Under the pieces are notes generated by a model. That model searched no databases and was not told where the DNA came from. It saw only the letters and a program-made list of their open reading frames with translations. From Amaurobius ferox (taxonomy: Eukaryota; Arthropoda; Arachnida; Araneae; Amaurobiidae): 64,000 nucleotides of DNA. Made by a program: the position numbers and the translations under genes. The DNA is taken from the NCBI GenBank assembly GCA_951213105.1, contig OX578148.1, positions 139,697,915-139,761,914 of the forward strand, read 5' to 3'. Below, one piece after another: positions 58,743 through 64,000 of the stretch. The first letter of the stretch is position 1. Each line of letters starts with the position of its first letter.

Positions 58743-59684
58743 AATAAAAATAAAATATAGAGATAAGGAAGCTAATAGATAAATACATGTAACAATTTTG
58801 GCATACCCTAGTTCAATATCATTAAGAGGTTGATTGATTTCCGTCAAAGAGTAATTGAAAATATAACATCTAACAAAAGAAAAAACATTGATACCAGAGA
58901 TTTAAGTAATATTTCATACTAAAAGGAGAGATATGTAATTAAATATGGAAATTGAATAATCAGTTTCTACATGTATGATACAAATAATTTAAGCACGTGC
59001 TTCAAAGGAAATGGAAAATGATGGATGCCCAGAGTTTGAGAATGACAAAAATTAATGAAGAAAATATGTAAATTTCAATAGATGGAATTGGATAGAACCT
59101 CTGTAGATGCTGCTTTTCAAGGATCTTTACATCCATAGAAATTCTACATGTGCTTCGTATTATAATACAACCACGTGGTTGAAATGTTATAAAAGATCCG
59201 ACACATTCTAAAAAAAGATATTCCTTTTTTATAATGTGTCTAATCTTTTTATAATGTTTTAACCACTGTCTTGTACTATAATACGAAACACATTTAGAAC
59301 TTCTATGGATGTAAAGATCTTTGAAATGTAACATCTATAGACGTTCTATCCAATTCCATCCATTGAAATTTACATATTTTCTTCCTTAATTTAGTCATTC
59401 TCAAATTTTGGGCATCCAGCATTTTCCATTTCCTTGTCGCACGTGCTTAGATTATTTGTATCATATATGTAGAAACTGATTATTCAATTCCCATGTTTTA
59501 TTACATATCTCTTTTTTTTTGTATAAAATCTTGTTTAAATCTCTGGTATCAATTTTTTTTCTTTTGTTAGATATTATATTTTCAATTCCTCTTTGACGGA
59601 AATCAACTTCTTAATGATATTGAACTAGGGTATGCCATTTGTCACATGTATTATCTATTAGCTTCCTTACTTCTATATTTTCAT
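58743..59684. mobile_element. Foldback element 4, near-palindrome of about 940 bp
   Basis: Two arms of about 460-475 bp meet near 59222 with almost no spacer. Matched landmarks are ataaggaagctaatagata/tatctattagcttccttac at the ends, gcataccctagttcaatatc, gataccagagattta, gaataatcagtttctacat, taagcacgtgc, gaaggaaaatatgtaaattt-like, and ttacatccatagaaattcta toward the centre. About 10-15 percent divergence between arms with small gaps. TA tracts lie about 85 bp beyond each end. No open frame of note. Confidence 0.85.
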
Positions 59685-59764
59685 TATATATATACAGAAC
59701 AGTTTCTATTGATGATCAATCTTAGGTATATATAATACAAGTAAAATAAAAATTCTTTAATTAT

Positions 59765-59792
59765 ATATATATATATATAATTAAAATTCTTC

Positions 59793-59834
<42 letters not shown>
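59765..59834. repeat. (TA)n microsatellite, right of the palindrome
   Basis: Two TA runs (59765-59780 and 59799-59834) with an imperfect inverted spacer containing taaaattcttcaatttta. Confidence 0.9.
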
Positions 59835-59836
<2 letters not shown>

Positions 59837-60704
59837 TATATTTTGATACAGAGTTTCGTTCTTCATATTGTGTTCACTTCTGCCCAGTAAACACGTCCAA
59901 ATATGTTGAACGACTTCTATTGAGTGTCATTTGATCTATCTCTTGCTTCTTCAAAACAAGAAATACCGAATTTGATAAATTTGATATCCATTTGCTGTCA
60001 ACCATTAAAATGGGTTATCGACAACTTTTATTACGTGTGTAGTTATTACTTGGAGTGACCACTAGCTACTGAGAAATGGCTTGTCATTTTTAAAACTTTC
60101 CGAAACATTTAGGATGTACTAAAACGTATTACAGTTAAATATGAAATTTTTAGTGTTTCCTGTACTGTCTGAAGAAAAAAAAATAAAAACAACTATGAAA
60201 AATATTTTCTGTATTTAATTTAAATTTAAATTATTCCAATTTTCAAAGAAAAATTATGTTTTTTTAAATTGTTAGATTTATCTCTTCAGTAGGAATTATT
60301 TTTAAACACTTATTAATTTAATGAATATTTCGAAATCGAAATTATAAATTAGAAACAAGATAGAAGTTAAATCCGTTAATATAAAGAGAAAGTAAAATTT
60401 CTCATAAGACAAAAATGAATTAATTGTAAAGTCCACCGTTCTGCAAACACACTATGCAAATTTTTATTTAGTTTTTGCAATTTATTTTATATGCATATTA
60501 TTCTTTGCTCTTCGTAATATCTACAGATTCTACTTTCCCAAATCTGATTTTTCAATGTCCATGATTTCGAGTATAAATTTCGATTATTATCGATTATCGT
60601 TTTCGTAATAGTGAAGCAATCTAAGAAAAAATAATGACATTTTTTTCGTTTTAATTATGAACATTAGACTAAAATGTAGAAAATTTTCACATCAATAATT
60701 TTGT
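59835..60704. other. No gene seen
   Basis: AT-rich DNA without recognised elements. Confidence 0.4.
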
Positions 60705-62280
60705 AAGACAGATAACAGAGTCCACTTCAACGATAAGAGCTTGCAATTCCATCCCAGTAGCTCAACGGTAGTGTTGCCTAACTAGTACAAAGATCTGTGA
60801 TTCGATTTCCGGTTGGGGCAGCATGGTTCCTTAGAATGGCACCCGAACAAATCAACCCTGTAGGTTAGTGGAATGATATCGGAGGTCTGACCCTAGTACG
60901 ACTAGCATGGATTCAGTGCACCAGAGCCGGAGACGAAATTGAAGAGGGGTTAGAGGGATATTCAAGAGGGGGGGGGGCTCACCAGTCTTAACGCAAAACA
61001 CAATAAAGCATTAGCACTTATAAACCATAACAGTTGCTATTATATATTTCAATTCCTATAAATTATTAATAAATAATTTAATATTTATATTTGCAAGCTA
61101 AGAGCTGGTTAATAATTTTCCATATATCAATATTAATATATAATAATTACAATTGATTTTAATGTAAGCATTAACTAGTAGTATAGCTGTTAATAATTTG
61201 TAGAAAAAAACAGAAAGTTAATACAAGTTAATGCTTGATATTAAGTCTTACCTAATTATCAGTTGATTCTATCTCTATAATGTATAACAGTGAACCTCAC
61301 AAGAGTACAGAAGTATCCTAATATTATTGTCATAATTTTTAAATATTTTTAAATTAAATATGCAAATAAATGGATCATTAAAATGATCACACATTCAGTC
61401 AAATTAAAAAATCTTTAAAACAAGATCTGTAGAAAAAAATCTCAAAGTCTGTAGTCTCTTATCTGTAGAAAAAAAAATCTCAAAGAAATTTTCTATGCAA
61501 AATTTGAATGACATTTTATGTTAAATTCCATATCACTTCTAAAAATTTAATATTTTTATCAGGGGCTTAATATACCTCCTGGGGGGGGGGGGGCTTAGAC
61601 CCTTCTGATTTCTGCCTGGTTACGGCCCTGCAGTATACTCTGATATATTGAGCACAGATTTCAAATTTGAAGGCTCACGACCATGCGGGAGACTAACCTG
61701 AGGTAAAAATAGCGGGAGGTGGTCAACCAAATTGTCAGGTGCACGTCAATATGACATTAAAGGGTGTTGCATGCAGAGTCCGATTCAACAATAAGAGCTT
61801 ACAATTCCGTCCCAATAGCTCAACTGTAGAGCGCCGACTGTCCAGTTTGGAGATTCAGGGTTCGATTCCCGGTTAGGACAGCAAGGCTCTTTACAAGGGC
61901 GCTCGAAAAAAATCAACCCTGTAGGTTAGTGCAAAGATGTCGGAGATCTGAATGTGATCCTTGTACGACTAGTACGGATTCAGTGGACTCTGAAAATTGA
62001 GGGCCGATTTCAAATTGAGAGGACAACCACCACGCAGGATATTAACCTGGGTAAAAGTACAGCAGGAGGTTAACCTGAGGTAAAAATAGCAGGAGGCGGT
62101 CAGTCAGAGGGTCAGTGGCCCGCCAATTTGACATGAGAGGGTGGAGAATGCAGAGTTCACTTCGACGGTAAGAGTTTGCCATTTCGTCCCAGTACCTCGA
62201 CGATAGGGCGTCGGCTGGCCAGGTCAGAGATCCAGGGTTCGATTCCAAGTTGGGACATCAAGGCTCTTTACAGAGATTGG
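60705..62280 (+). mobile_element. SINE-A array of three heads, split by a hAT element
   Basis: Heads at 60751-60821, 61809-61880 and 62186-62259. The last two are exactly 377 bp apart. The body after the first head is broken at 60921 by the hAT element and resumes at 61631. Heads are partly decayed (the first lacks the end of the D arm). Confidence 0.8.
60922..61630 (+). mobile_element. Non-autonomous hAT element, complete
   Basis: 709 bp. The left end CAGAGCCGGAGACGAAATTG and the inverted right end CAGGGCCGTAACCAGGC share a hAT-type CAGGGCCG inverted repeat. 8-bp flanks CAGTGCAC and CAGTATAC are a decayed target duplication; the uninterrupted SINE-A sequence has cagtggac here. The interior is AT-rich with no transposase. 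Truncated copy at 8715-9229. Confidence 0.85.
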
Positions 62281-63290
62281 CAATTATATATTTCAATTTT
62301 TGGTCCAATTTGAATGTTTTGTTTTGTATTTCTTTTCACCAAAATTAAATTTGCAATAGGTAGCAAAAGGTAGAAATATATATGTTGCAATAGGTAGAAA
62401 TATATATGTTGGTGCCCATCAAATATATTTCTTACAGAAAGAAAAGGGGGGGGGGAAGTGCCATATCTATGGAGCGAAATTCCCTTCTTAAAAATCGTAC
62501 ATATCCGTTTTATTGATTAGCAGCATAAAAAGGAAAAATTCGGTTTGATAAAGAGGAAATAAAATGTATGTTGGCGAGACTAGAATTTAAAAGTCCTTTC
62601 TCATGCTTCAAACATTTGGAGAAAATGGATTTTATTTCTCTGGTTTTATAATTTATTTTATCATCGGATTATTTCTTTTCAGAGAAGTCGAAAACCATTA
62701 TCATAATTTGACGGCTTTATCTCTTTTCTAACTTCATGGTTCCGCGTTAAATTATGATTTTATAATCATCAATAATAATGTTCTTCGTAGTGGCAGCATT
62801 ATCGTTAAGAAACTCAGACACGAAATATTTTTATATTTTCACTTTTTGAACGTCTGCAATTAGAAAATTTTGTTTGTCACTTCCTCATATAAAAGAGCAC
62901 GACAACGTGTTGGTTTTCTGCTAAAATTTAGAATTTTCTTTTATCTGGTCTGAAATACACGTTTTAAGACCTCTCGAACATTTTGTAATGAATATCTGAT
63001 ATGTAGATATTACTGAGAAATTTCATTGAACATTCGTTATATAGAATTACTAAAAGTATATCCCTTCTTCGTACGGATTATATAATATAAAGAAACTTAA
63101 AATTCACAAATATGCACAAATTCTTATAGTATTCTATATGACATTGTTATCTAAAACATTCTATTTCATATTTAATTTAATTCTCCTAAAAAGAAGAATA
63201 AAATTCCCTGTTCTTACTATACTAAATTATTTTCACAAGCAGACCTGAAGAGAGCTAAATTGGTATTGGAAAATATGCCCCTACCATTTT
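62281..63290. other. No gene seen
   Basis: AT-rich; a G-run at about 62447-62455. No coding motif recognised. Confidence 0.4.
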
Positions 63291-64000
63291 ACTTTCCCTG
63301 CAATATACGGCAATGTATAGGGAAAGTATTGGAATCATGTCGGAAATCGTAACTCGAGTTTTCGACGGATCGACACGTTTTGGGACCTCTAGAATACGAA
63401 AAACTATTTTTAGCGTGACGTCTGTGTGTATGTCCGTGTCTCTGTATGTGTGTGTGTGTCTGTGTGTTTGTGTGTATGTCCGTTCAACGTATGTATCCAC
63501 TCTAACTCAAAAACTTATGAACCGAATTTCATAAAATTGGGTAGGTAAGTCACTTGTGTGTGACCCTGGTGCTGATTAGTTCTTGGTACGATTCGGAATA
63601 AAAAAACCTTTTTTTGCGAAATGGCCACAAAAATTGCCTGTATCCACACTAGCTGGAAAACTAATTGATCAAATTTTACAAAATTTGTAAAAAGTCACTT
63701 GTCACCACAGATCACTATGGTGTTGATTATATTTTGGTATGATTCGGAAAAAAATAACCTGCTTTTTTTGCGAAATGGTCTGCAAAAATCGCTTAAATCT
63801 AAAATAAAAAACTACATGTGTTGAAATATATCAATTAAATGCTTGTTTTATACATACTTTTTGACGATGAAAAAAATACGACCAACCCCATTGCACCGTT
63901 CTTAAGATATTTTAGTTTTTTAGCACTTTCGCTACGTCACCGTTGAAAAAAAGTCCACTTACCAACTGAGAACAAAAAGTGAATAAAAATGCCAATTTAG
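63291..64000 (+). mobile_element. Hairpin-capped family F4, running off the window
   Basis: Begins with the hairpin ACTTTCCCTGCAATATAC, then ggc, then AATGTATAGGGAAAGT (63291-63327). Next come a gttttcgacggatcgacacg block close to the F1 sequence gttttcgacgggag, a TG-rich tract (63421-63480), then gtccgttcaacgtatg and aacttatgaaccgaattt. The order of parts is the same as F1 read from its hairpin end. The gtaagtcacttgt/gattcggaa block occurs twice (63545-63600 and 63690-63755). Confidence 0.65.

Noticed and set aside
6040..62455. Scattered G/C homopolymer runs as G-quadruplex regulators
   Set aside because: Runs of 9-18 G or C (3920, 6045, 17067, 27355, 60970, 61580, 62447) are isolated single tracts, several inside transposons, and prone to sequencing error; no regulatory reading is supported.

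Overview
This is AT-rich animal genomic DNA, not prokaryotic. Intron-split coding sequence, tRNA-derived SINEs, non-LTR and Penelope-like retroelements, hAT and Tc1/mariner transposons, microsatellites and many kilobases without a gene all point to an arthropod-like metazoan. A chelicerate such as a spider is my guess only; no single-copy gene here fixes the lineage.

One host gene is clear. It is the last coding exon (11199-11834, + strand) of a Q50 paired-like (PRD-class) homeobox gene, starting at homeodomain residue 47 after the classic 46/47 intron and ending in an OAR-like motif, with a poly(A) signal at about 12010. The first 46 homeodomain residues are not found here, so the rest of the gene presumably lies left of position 1. 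A perfect 24-bp inverted repeat lies downstream (12213-12264). A possible small exon (9238-9304) abuts a hAT remnant. A GC-elevated, mostly repeat-free island with TAATTA sites (43600-45480) is the best cis-regulatory candidate.

Nearly everything else is mobile DNA. 0-5 kb: GIY-YIG retroelement remnant on the left edge, long TA tracts, foldback element. 5.5-11 kb: three copies of hairpin-capped family F1, a hAT remnant, one copy of family R2. 14-29 kb: hammerhead-like inverted repeats, three SINEs, a hAT transposase scrap, a 431-bp mariner-type deletion derivative, two foldbacks, R2 and F1 copies. 29-40 kb: two dead Tc1-like elements, a dimeric tRNA-headed SINE in several copies, an octamer-motif tandem array and two LINE 3' ends. 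40-51 kb: R2 copies and one LINE reverse transcriptase cut into four colinear pieces by later insertions. 51-64 kb: more SINE-A, R2, a palindrome of about 940 bp between TA tracts, and a fourth hairpin-capped family.

The most interesting signals are hammerhead-ribozyme-like cores in at least two inverted-repeat families (27.6/27.9 kb and 56.4/56.6 kb, with decayed relatives at 14.8, 15.1 and 18.6 kb). Next are a set of repeat families sharing one architecture (terminal hairpin, internal microsatellite, similar core), a SINE with tRNA heads exactly 377 bp apart in three separate loci, and a 32-bp tandem array carrying five ATGCAAAT octamers. All family assignments were made by eye; no database search was run.
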